Shown: in pieces, positions 39,401 to 51,400 of the stretch
How positions within the stretch are numbered: the stretch's first letter is position 1
Layout of the letters: every line of letters begins with the position of its first letter
Source: Branchinecta lynchi
Taxonomy: Eukaryota > Arthropoda > Branchiopoda > Anostraca > Branchinectidae
Length of the DNA: 64,000 nucleotides
NCBI GenBank assembly: GCA_023053575.1
Contig: JAKZAP010000014.1
Span: 5,766,001-5,830,000 of the forward strand
Reading direction: 5' to 3'
The notes under the pieces: generated by a model
Told to the model about the DNA's origin: nothing
The model's input: the letters and a program-made list of their open reading frames with translations, nothing else
Database searches by the model: none
Program-made: the position numbers and the translations under genes

Positions 39401-42400
39401 GGTCCTCTGGAGACGTCGCCGCCAATACCGCGTCATCAGCGAAAAGCAACACAGACAATACTGACATACCTAGTTTAACCGTTGGAGCCCATCGCTTTTG
39501 GAAATACTCTGCCATATCATTTATATAAAGGCAAAAAAGCTTAGGGGACAATGAACTACCTTGTTTAACTCCCTTAAACACTTCAAACAATTTAGAATTT
39601 TCTTTTCCTAAAACCTTCACCGACCACCAACTTAGTTTATAAATGTCCGCTATCAGTTTAACTGTCAGCCTTGGAAGGCCTATTCTTAACAACTCAAGAC
39701 AAAGAAGAATCCGGTTTACCTTATCAAATGCTTTCTCCAGGTCCAGGAAAGCCACAAACAGCCGTTTCTTGCCTCTACCATGGCGCTCTATTAACGACTT
39801 CAATACAAATACCCTATCTACCGCACTATATCCTTCTCGAAAACCGGCCTGTTCTTCCCTAAATATCCGGCCAGCCTTGATCCAACTGGTTAACCTATTA
39901 TCCATAATCTTTTCAAGAATCTTACTTATACACGGAGCTAAAGAAATCGGTCTATAGTTTTCATGAAGTTCAGGGTCACCTTTTTTAAAAACTGGGCAAA
40001 TAACTGAAGTTCTCCAATTCATAGGCCACTCAGTTGAGCTAACTATCAAGTTGAAAATTGACATTAATACCGGCATAAACACTCCCAGGAATCTTTTAAA
40101 AACTCCAGTGGGGATTCCATCCATACCTGGCGCGGAATTTCCTTGCATTTTCTTAATTGCCTCAGCCACCTCTTCCGTAGTTACCTTTCCTATCAAATTA
40201 TAATCCTGCTCTTTTAATGGGAACCCTGATTCCTTTTTAATATCACCAAACTCTTCCTTATACCAACTATCGATATTAGGTTCCTCCTTTTCATTTTCAC
40301 TAAAGTATTCTAGCCAACTATTTGGATCAGGAGTCTTATTACATTCCGACTTACCTGACTGTCCCCTAACTAATTTCCAAAAAGATTTCATATTACTCTC
40401 TATATACGATTTCTTAACTTTCTGTCTCTCTTGCTCATCTGAATCCCGCTTCTTCACTTTCTGTAAACGCTTATATGATTTCCTCCTTTCTCTATACATA
40501 TCTAAAGCCTGCTGTGAATTATGCTTTCTTAAATTTTTGAAAGAACTGATTAAATCTCTTTTTGCTAGGACACACTCCTCATCAAACCAACATTTGTTTT
40601 TCTTTACGTTCTTTTTAATATGGCTCGTTTGCAAAGCTTGTGTCATGGCGCTACTCCTTAGTATTATTTTCATCTGCTCAAAGTTCGATTACAAATACAG
40701 CTACAGAGGCCTATGGGAATTCGCTGTCTTTCCTGCTACTAAGGCCTGTGAAATCTTCACAGTTGATTAAAGCTTACCTTCATTCTATCTGAGAAATCCT
40801 CCCAGCTCATCAAATTATCACCTGCCTGCAGGGCATTCACACTGTGGTACAGCTCCAGAGCGGTGAGGGGGCTAAGGGCTGCCAAGGTGGTGCACAGAAT
40901 GGGAGAGATTCGATCGAATGCCCTGTGGCTGGAGAATCGAAGGTTGAAATGGAGCAGGAAAATCTCACTCAGGGTCACAGGCAGTATCTGAAAAAGAACC
41001 CGTGATTTGTTAAGTGACAACATACATTTATGTTTATTTGAGATATGCCCCGCCCCCTATATGTATGCATTTAGTTGGAGCGACAGTAACCAATCTCCGA
41101 ACGATCCACAGAAGAAGATGAAGTAAATTTTAAGTACTGAGAAACCCGGATGGGTTAGATTATTTATTGTTCAAGTTAGAGTTTGGATATTGGTATAAGC
41201 GAATCTAAAGTTTAACTGAAAAGCCAACTTATTTTTATACCTTTGATTTGAATCCACTGAATTATTTTGACTCCTGTAAGTGATTTTTGTTTTTTTTTTC
41301 GTCGCGTAGTCTAGTAGTGACGTTGGGAATCTTCGCTGATTGTTCGACAAATAAATTTACGACGAGCCGCGGAAAATTTGAATGACTGCAAAAGCGTGCG
41401 TTTCAATGGCCAACAAAGTGAAGATTTTGAAATGTTCGATTCCAGACTGCAGAATCACATCGGAAGATAGCCTTCTATTCCGTGCTACCCCGTATAGGTT
41501 TCCTTTGTGGAAGGCCAAAGTCAACAGAGAGCTAAACATTTCAAACATAGAGGTACGTCCGTATAAAGGTTACAACAGTTACGGAAGAGAAATTACGTCA
41601 GCTAAAATTCAATAATCGTGGATAACAAAGCAACGAAGCAACGCGTTTTTGTCGGTTCTTCTAGCCTTATTATGTAAAAATATGATGGGTAACCAGACTG
41701 CCGTATCTTAGCCCTATTCTGTTAACCTTTAAATAGGATAAGCCATTTATGTTGTGAAGTGATCAAACCGAGAGAGGTATAGATATTATGTTTATGTTCC
41801 CTTTCAGAGTTTTTACGTTTGGACACAAGAATCAAGATCGTTCTACTTACTTGGTCACCCAAGCTACCTAAGAACCGGCTCACCATCCTGACATTGATCT
41901 ATTGTACTAGTACTTTGTGACAAAAAATCAACGACGATACCAACGAAAATGGGGCTTGTATTCTTTGTGATAGATGCTGATAATGAGGCGAGGTGGGATA
42001 AACATAGATTAATCCGTCTGTATCGCTGAACCGCCAAAAAGCCAACTAACAGTAACAACCAACCTTAAAAGACGAAGATTTCATGACAAGATGACCTTTT
42101 TCAACCAAATCCAGCGCCAACTTCGCATGAAGGAAAGAAGAACGGGACAGTGTTGCCAAATGCTGCGAAAATCGAGTAACTGTCTCGTTTCCTTTCGTGC
42201 TGTTGCTAGGCACAGCATTGCTAAGCAACTGCTGCGAGGTCTGCATTCGAATCGTAACGTAGTCAACGAGATCACGATGAGAGGCTTCGTGAGATGCACC
42301 CGAATCCAGGCTAAAAAAATAAATAAAAAATATTAGGCTCTTTCATTCTTCAAAAGTCTTCAGATCTTGCTTCGTCATTAATGGCCAAGACAGACAACAA

Positions 42401-45400
42401 TGGCGGGTGTCAGAATTTGCAGTAAAACGGTACAGTTGTAATCCGAATAATGTCTTGACTGGTAATGGTTTATTCCCCATTACTTGCACATGAAAAAAAT
42501 CCTTGAACAAATTGGGAAACAGTGTATTTTGACAATTAGAGGAACATAGTTACCGCTTTTAACAGAGAAATCCGAAGATGGTATATTTGATTCTGCTACC
42601 AGTATGTGCTAAAACACACCTGTGCTCTAAAACGCACCTGCGCTAAAATCCGGAGGTTAAAGCCGAGCAATAAAACACGAGGATCCGACTTTACTGCAAT
42701 GACCAATTATTTTTAATTGCAAAACACCTAAAAAAACGCATTTAAAACCGTCCAGCAAAAAAAATAATAACCATAGCTGATCTCTAGCATGTAAGACCTT
42801 TGCAAACCTAACCAAGGAATGAACAGTGATAGCTCAAATCATGCGAAAAAGAGCAAAACTATGAAAAGAATAGGGTCAAACAATAATAACAGAACAAATA
42901 ATGTACGCGTCCAGTTTTTGGGATCCCAAAACGTAAGTGGAGGGATACCTATGACATCGCAAAAGTTGTCCGTCTGTCCGTCCGTCCGTCCGTCCGTCCG
43001 TCCGTCCGTCCGTCTGTAAGCACGATAACTCTCGAAGGGAGTGAGATATTTTGATGAAACTTGGTGTGAGGATTCGTTGGGTCGTCGGACCAGTCAAGTT
43101 CGTAGATGGGCTATGTAGCCCTACATTTAGGGGTGGGGGAGGGGGTTTAAATTAAGGGGCAAACAAAATATTTTGAAACAGCTAATGTGATAGTCGATTA
43201 TGGGGTAAGAAGACATGCTGAGCACGATGGTGAAAACTATTTTGTCATCGGACGAGTAGTTCGCCCGGAATCCGGCCAAAACCGGAAAGTTTGTTAAAAG
43301 TAAAAGTTTTATTTGAAGTTGATTAGATGTTCGATTTAGGGGTAGGAAGACATGCTGAAGACGATGGTGAAAACCATTTTCTCGAAGGATAAGTAGTACG
43401 CCCGGAATCCGGCCGAAACCGGAAAGTTTGTTAAAATTAGATGTTTTATTTCGAGTTGATAGTTTGATAGTCGATTATGGGGTAAGAAGACATGCTAAGC
43501 ACGATGGGGAAAATCATTTTGTCATCGGACGAGTAGTTCGCCCGGAATCCGGCCCAAACCGGAAAGTTTGTTAAAAGTGAAAGTTTTATTTGAAGTTGAT
43601 TAGATGTTCGATTTAGGGGTAGGAAGACATGCTGAAGACGATGGTGAAAATCATTTTCTTGACGGACAAGTAGTTCGCCCGGAATCCGGCCAAAACCGGA
43701 AAATTTGTTAAAAGCAAAAGTTCGAGTAGATGACAGATTAAGGGGTAAGAAGGGAGGCTGAGTCGGTTTATGACGATGTTTTTTTACCGGGACATATAAT
43801 TTTTCCGGAATCCGGTTGTAACCGGATTTTTTTTTAAGTCAAACTTTTATTCAAAGTTGATTAGATGTTCTTTATAGGGATAAGGAGATACGCTGGTTTT
43901 GTTTCTGTATTTTTTTTGTTTGCCTGGCTAGTAGTTCGCTCGGAAATCGGCAGGAAGTCCCGGTTAGTATCGTCAAAATAGATATGGTTTATAGAGGTAT
44001 TTCTGAACTTGGTTTTCTCTGATAATTAGCCTGTCCAAGACTGGATCTGGCGAAGACAAGACTCGATTGTCTGAATCAAATATTAGATTTTTGGGATCCC
44101 ATCGACACCTTTGGTCTTGTTTTAATTAGGTTATTATTCCAGTTATTTTAATTTGTCTATTCAAAAAACCTAATAACCAAAAAACACAGCTTTTCAACCC
44201 TCAAATTTCAAGTAGTCAAATTTTATAGCTTCGATCAGGATACATGATTAGTCTTTATAACTATATAATATATTAAATCTTATAAATACAAACGAAAGAA
44301 ACATGCAGGAATTTCGCCCAAGCCAATATAATATACTAACCTGATTCTACGGTAGGGGAACATGGAGGTTATGTCATTCAGCTGGGCGCGAACAGTCACG
44401 ACTACTTTAAGCCAGGGGGGAAACTGAAGGGCGTGTCTTGCTAAGAAGGATGCCAAGGTATCACCAGTATCGGGTCGATGGTATTCCGCTTCGCACAGGG
44501 CATCGATGACAATGATGCAGGGACCAGGCTGAAAAGTAGGGTGACTCAGTACCTGAATGAAGAATACCAAGTACCAAGTATTATCCCTATCTGTATGACT
44601 TCCGTTAACATTGCCAGCAGAAAACCCAACCCAAATACGAAATAATGTTTCCAAGCTATGATTTTTGCTCCATTTTGCATCTGTCCTTATTTCAGTCCGA
44701 AGAATTTTAGAAGTGAACAAATGTCTCCAATCAACCCTTCTTCTGGAATATTTGTTAACCAGTTAAGCCCAAACGTATATCTAGAAGAAATTCTAATACG
44801 ATCCGGCCAGCGCTGTACGAGATTTGAATGAATTGCGATTTTTGTTTTGGAGTCTGCATGTGCAAACCTCCAGAAACGAACATCGCTATTTTGAAAACGT
44901 CACGCTCAGGAGAAGAATGCTCTCCGTTGCCATGTCTGTAAATGCATTCTGCATAGTGTGTTCAAGCATGGTTTCATTGTTCAGGTGTCCTTTAAAGACG
45001 AGCTCAATCATCATCAATCAAATAGTTTATTGATAAACCAACTTCGTAGCTTTTTTCAGCGGAAGATACAAAATTACGCCGGTCATTACAGTAATAAAAT
45101 ATAATATACTACACAAACTATTTGATAAAAACCTCTATGTAAAAAAGGGCCCAAACGAGTTTATGAACCTTGTGACTCGTCCTCTGACAGGTACTAACTT
45201 ATTTTGCTACCTTCTCCTGCTATTTTTCGGGGTATCAGGGGAGAACAAGGATCAGTGTTTCTCATTTGCCAACAGCTTTTTCCCAGACTTTAGTATCAGT
45301 TCTTTTCTTCGATTGTAGAGGCTCGACGATATTTATGCTGAACTCCAACTGCATGCGCTGATACCTGTACACTTTTCCTTCACCAACGTTGTCATAGGCA

Positions 45401-48400
45401 ATACAAAACCGAACGTGCATTTACTTTCCTTTTATGATTTTATGCAGTTACTAAACCCTACCGTAATAGTAATAGGTACTAATAATTAAAGTTTAACCAG
45501 AGTTTAACTAGAAAGGCAGCTTATTTTCACATCTTATGTCTGAATACATTGAAACATTTTGACCCATCTAATGTATTTTGTATTTTTCTCCCGAGGCTCC
45601 AGTCATCTTGCATGACAACCCAAAATTCATCCAGACGCGGAGAATTTGAATTTCAAAAAAAAGCCTGCATTTGTAGGATTAAAGACGCTAAGCTCGGAAA
45701 ATCAAGGCTGAAGAAAGTAGAAAATGAAGTCTTGCAAGAAATCTGGCATTTTAACTTTATTTTCCTGAAATGACACCTTTGTAGTTGTCTGAAAGATGGG
45801 TTAGATGAGGTCGTTTAAATGTGGCGACTTCTTACCCTTTTTCTATTTTATTGTTTTATTTTTTTCAGTTGCTTTTACATTTCTTTATTTTCTCATCGAC
45901 CCTCCTCACGTCACTTAGTGGGTAGCGTAATAAATTATTACAAGGTAATATATAAATTATTAAATTACTATCTTAGTGTTTTCCTCTGTGAGAAAATTAA
46001 GCAAACACTGAAATCAGCAGCTTTTTCACCGACGTTAGCACCATTTACTTTAAGCTTGACGAAGAACATTCTTGTCATGATCAACTGGTATACAGTTCCA
46101 AATTTCAAACTCGCTTTATTACCAATTCCTCACGTACAAGACGGGTGTGGCATAAACTTGATCGTTCAGTCCCACTTTCGCTGTACTAGGATCCTGTACA
46201 CCGTAATTACAGATAACATAAAACACGAGAATCTCGAAAAAACGAAGATTAAATACCTGCATGTTCCCTTTTTTTAGTGTTGAGAGTGGCTCCATTATTC
46301 CCTTCACGAAAGAGCTATGCGGGTTAGCGATACAGTCTTTCATTTGCAATTTTGATTGCAAATTAGGGTCACTTTGAACCATGGTCCGAAAGGATTCTAG
46401 TTGAGGGGCTTGGTAGAGCTGAGCTGCCAGTGAATGAACGAAATCGGGTAAGAGACATGTGGAACTGTTGTCGGCCTAGAGAGGACATCCCAATCAGAAA
46501 AGCCTATCATGAACTACGCGTTTGCTCGTCGTCTCCGAATCATCCTTGGCGACAAATACTTGGGCTATGACTCGGCACTGGCGAAGCTAAGGTAGCGTTA
46601 CAGTGAAGATATTACAAGTTACGATGGCAAGAGGAGGGGCGAGCGCCTTATTGTGGCAGTTATCACGCTCTCTGGGACGAAAATAATAACAACGCGAACA
46701 TACGTCATCACTCTTACGGGAGTTCCTGCACAACCGATAGTTATTATCACTTATGATGCTCACGACCATCACAAGTAAATTGCAAAGATCGTAAAAGTCG
46801 CGAACGAAAGAAATAAGTGGGAGGAGCCAATTTACTCATTACGGCGGGCTCTAGAACGGCAATAATTGCGTTTTTGCAGATACCATGGTCTACAGAGGTA
46901 TCAGCGGACTGTTTTGACTAAAATGAGCGCCCGGGACCTCGGTGAGACCACAATAAACAACTGATACGACTTAACAATTATCAGGGGGGGGAGGGATCAC
47001 CCCCTCCCTTCGGGCCACCCATGTACTTCAGTAGTATTTCCATCCATTCTTGTTCCCACTTCAAGTCTACCCTATCTCATCTATTGGCATTACGCTAATT
47101 GTCGCGCTTGCCGCTTGCCACGTTCGATCTCTTTACGTGACGTACCATGCTCCCAGTCCTTGTTTTCGAGAAGTTTATTGGTCAGCAGACTGGTTATGCA
47201 AATCTTGCCACGTTTATCATCCGAGGCAAGGGACATGGAAAGATGCTAAAACAGCCGAAGCCGTGTGTAATTTTCTAGGTTGGTAGGTTATTTTTAGGTA
47301 GAGGTTATTTCAGTGTTTTGTTGAAGAAAAGATTACTAGTTTCACAATATACAGAGAGAAACAGCGTATTTTTAGGCTTTCTATATCATAGGCCCTTGTT
47401 CTTACCTTAATCTGCAAGTATCGACCTCATGTATGAAGATGCCTGTGTAGTCTCACCGATAAGGCACTAAGTGATCCTTGTATTTTCAAGTACAACTTAT
47501 CGAACAAGAGATACAGTTCATGTTCGACCTAATGACGATACAATGTTGTAGTTTTTTCTACTGACAAAGTTGGCTCAGTTCGCAAATAGCCCCTAATGAT
47601 CCCGCTGTAAATTCTGTCTGAACGGCTGCGGATTTTCGAGTTTAGCTGTGAAAGTTCAAGTGTGAAAGGATCAAGTTCTTCAATCTAAAAACACTTAAAG
47701 GACCCCTCGCACTATTCACTCTTTAAAGGACACTTGAATGAAGAGTACCAGGTATCATCCATATCTGTATGACTTCCGTTTACCATTGCCTGCAGAAAAC
47801 CCAATCCAAATACGAAATAGTGTTCCAAGCTATGATTTTTGCTCCATTTTGCATCTGTCCTTATTTCAGTACCGAACAATTTTAGAAACGAACAAACGTC
47901 TCCAATCAACCATTCTTCTGGAATATTTTTTAACCAGTTAAGCCCAAACGTATATCTAGTAGAAATTCCAATACGATCCGGCCAGCGCTGTACAAGATTT
48001 GAATGAATTGCGCTTTTTGTCTTGGAGTCTGCATGTGCAAACCTCCAGAAACGAACATCCCTATTTTGAAGACGTCACGCTCAGGAGAAGAATGCTCTCC
48101 GTGGCCATGTCTGTAAATGCATTCTCAATGGTGTGTTCATGTATGGTTTCATTGTTCAAGTGTCCTTTAACATACAGCATTTTAAAATATGTGAATACTT
48201 TAAAACTAGGATGTGCTTTCAACAAATAAAATAACCCACGGTTTTGGCTGTTTTAAGTCTTTTCCGATACCCGTTGACTTGTACCGAAAACAGGGAAACA
48301 ATTCACATAACCGGTTTTACTGATGGAAAAACTTCTCGCAGACAGCTGTCGACAGCGTGATACGCATCGAAGGTAGCAGAACACGGCAAGTGAGAAAATC

Positions 48401-51400
48401 AGCGTGGTTTTGTTAGTGGAGTAAGAATGTACCGTATGAAATAAGGGTCTACGGGTTTAGAAATATATGGATTGATTATGGAAGTAGGTTACGTTACTAT
48501 TATAGGTAAGACAGGTCCTTTAAAAAAAAAGGGGCCGACAGGGATAGAAGCTCGTTAAATCGGCCCCATTTTATACACTGAGTATACGTAGATACGATAA
48601 ATGAGTCGTTCCTCCGTGATACACGCACACACAAAAAAGGAAACGAAAGAGAGACTGGTAAATATTCTTTGAGCCCAAGCTGACTTTGAAACATTTATTC
48701 AAACAATGTTTCCAACGGATACGTCAGCTATGATTCTTCATCAGCGATATTTCGGCCCTTCTTGGCAAGGTTCCTCGTCAGGCTGTCAATGTCTGGTTCC
48801 ATTCCGTATGCCTACACACGATGCCAAGCTCTTCACACGACACAAAAAAGGAAATAATAACACAGGTTATAGCCTAGGATGAAGTAACAATAACTTTTCA
48901 CTAAAACAAAAATAATTAGTTAAGGGGTGGGGATTTACCGAGATAACATAAAGGGGAAGTTATCAAATACATTTTCAATCGTGGATGTTTCAGCGTTCTA
49001 CTGCGAGTATTAACGTTATTTGACAATTATTACTATTCATAATCACTCCCAACAATCAATTTATTACTAGGAATATTATAATGGTGTATATAATTCGACC
49101 TTGCATCTCCGGCTTTGACCCTCAACATCGATATTCATTGTGTAAAGAAGTGATACAATTAAACCTAGAACCTAACAGTAATATATTAGAATAAACACTT
49201 ACACGAGGGAAATACAGAACTTGTAACTATGAGTAGGAGGTTGGAACACTGCCTATGTTAGCTAGTTGCTACAACGGAGATTTGGACTACGTGTGAACCA
49301 GGGATATCGCAAAAGCAAGTGAATTTCTGAAGTAAGAAATGACTAAATATTCTTTGAGCCCAAGCTGACTTTGAAACATCTATTCAAACAATGTTTTCAA
49401 CGGATACGTCAGCTACGATTCTTTACAGCGATATTTCGGCCCTTCTTGGCAAGGGTCCTCGTCAGGCTGTCAGTCCTCTTGTTCAACTTCGGGGAAGGAA
49501 ACAAACCTGTAATGGTTTGTTTCCTTGTTTGTTTTTTTACAGGTTTGTTTGCTTCCCCGAAGTTGAACAAGAGGACTGACAGCCTGACGAGGACCCTTGC
49601 CAAGAAGGGCCGAAATATTGCTGATGAAGAATCGTAGCTGAAGTATCCGTTGAAAACATTGTTTGAATAAATAAGAAATGACTTCTACACAAAATTAGTG
49701 AACATTCAGCTGAAATGAAAACTGCTAATAATTACACTAAACCAATTAAAACTAAACAGTTCTTACCTGACAAAAGTGGTAGGCAACAACTTTCGACGCG
49801 ATACTCTTGAGATCTTCGGAAACATGACTAGACGAAGTTCTTACTGAGTATATACCCTCGTCGGAGCTTTTTGTCTGCTTTGCAGAAGCACCACCTGTAA
49901 CAAAAAACAGTATTACTATCTAAAGCCAACATATGCCAAAACACGAAAAGGTAGCAAAGGCAAACATACTATTTCTGCCGGTAAAACCTTTTAGCAAGAA
50001 CAAATAATCAAGAACCTCCGTCTCCCTATCTCTGTAATACGACCATGCGGAGTCGAATATATTCTGATACTCCATCCGATACAAACGAGCGGAGAAGGAG
50101 CTACGTAGAATATCATAACTGTTACCTCTATAAACAGCTATATCGCAGTAAAACCCCGCAGAAGAATATCAACGCCGTCCTTTACAGCTCATGGGTAGTC
50201 TACCAATGTGACGTCAAGTCTAACTCGCTGCAGACCGGGTTTTCCACCCCTGCAGGCATCCTACGGTTTTTCATCTGGTATGCGCAGCGGCAAAGAGGGA
50301 AGTATACGGGTATCAACTCAAACCTCACAGCAAGTACCTGTAGCTCCACTCAGTTTTATCGGGGTATCCATAGTCGCTGTATGAGACCACAGACGGAGGT
50401 TCTATTAGATTGTTTGTTCTTGGTTTTACGTATAGCGATGCCCTAGTAGGGGAGTCGCTTGTGCCTTAATGTGCTTGTGCCAATGTGAATGTGCCTCATG
50501 ATTTGAATTGGAATACTGCCTACAAAAATGGAGAACAGCCAGGATGGGTTACAATCACAGAGCAACACCGTAGAGTTTCACGGACGCCACGTATGTTAGA
50601 ATGTAGGGATAGAGACTGAATCCACTGTGACTTGTTCTTTAAGGCTACTTTCCAACCACTCACGCTGGTGATTTTTTTTTTTTAATAACAAAATTATGTT
50701 TTTACTCCCAGTGTATATCGTGACACGATAGAATTTAATTAACAGGTAATTTAAGGCCGGGACGCTTCTTCAGTCACGACTGTTCGAAGATTTTTTTTTG
50801 TATCCTAATATCAAGAGGAATCCGGTGTAATGCAAAAAACAAATTATACAGTAATGCATTTACAATCTAACACTCGTCGTATACCGATAGCCGAGGGTTT
50901 ACTCGCTGGAATTTGTGGGTACAACCGGTAAACGGGTCGATCTTGGGTCGCTCTCCGATTGGTTTCCGCTCGATCTTAGCTCGACGTTCAGTAAGCGTTA
51001 TATTCGATGTTCGGAGACCTTTCCCTGGCTTGTAATAGGGGATCACGAATAACAGTGGTGGGCGATATTTTGATATTTCGATACTTTCACCTTCGATATT
51101 CGATACATCGGTGTTTCTCGGCAATTCTTCACCCTCATATATCTCTCTTTTAGATAAAGATTTAAGGACCAAAACTGTAGAGCATTTCTCGAGTACGGTA
51201 GTAAAAAATCGAATCATAACAAATATATATAAAATATATAAGAGATAGATAACAGATCGCGAACATCCAAATATCGTTTTCGATATCGATATTTATGTTT
51301 CGAAACTGGATATCGGTATTGATCCGATATGTCGATATCGAACATCTACCAGCACCAACGGATTAGCTAACGGCTCAGTAGTTCTATCAAGAGCCCAATT

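Larger units (their letters stand above)
35626..40777 (-). other. TANC intron 6
   Basis: Holds the intact LINE RT and its tail, dispersed repeat copy B, one 'CAAGAACAAATAA' element and a partial hAT MITE. The stretch 36520-37900 is unassigned. Confidence 0.75.
49381..49668. repeat. Large palindrome carrying two divergent hammerhead motifs
   Basis: Arms of about 130 bases run from ATTCAAACAATGTTTTCAAC to its complement, with a short AT-rich centre of TTTGTTT repeats. A smaller relative is at 14631-14776 and a single arm at 48666-48790. Each arm contains a hammerhead core. Confidence 0.85.
46476..49766 (-). other. TANC intron 2
   Basis: Holds the nested TTAA MITEs (47699-48519) and the three best hammerhead motifs (48742-49623). 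The region 46480-47690 is unassigned. Confidence 0.75.

Noticed and set aside
38300..39957. Plus-strand ORFs opposite the LINE RT
   Set aside because: They are antisense shadows of the intact minus-strand RT.
41382..41615. 77-codon ORF with a possible THAP-like zinc finger
   Set aside because: Only one Cys pair is visible and the frame sits in a TTAA MITE; other family members do not keep it open. Mentioned only within that element.
50867..51217. 116-codon minus-strand ORF (ends LSVYDEC)
   Set aside because: Half of it lies in an AT-rich hAT-type MITE and the rest has no recognisable domain or splice context.
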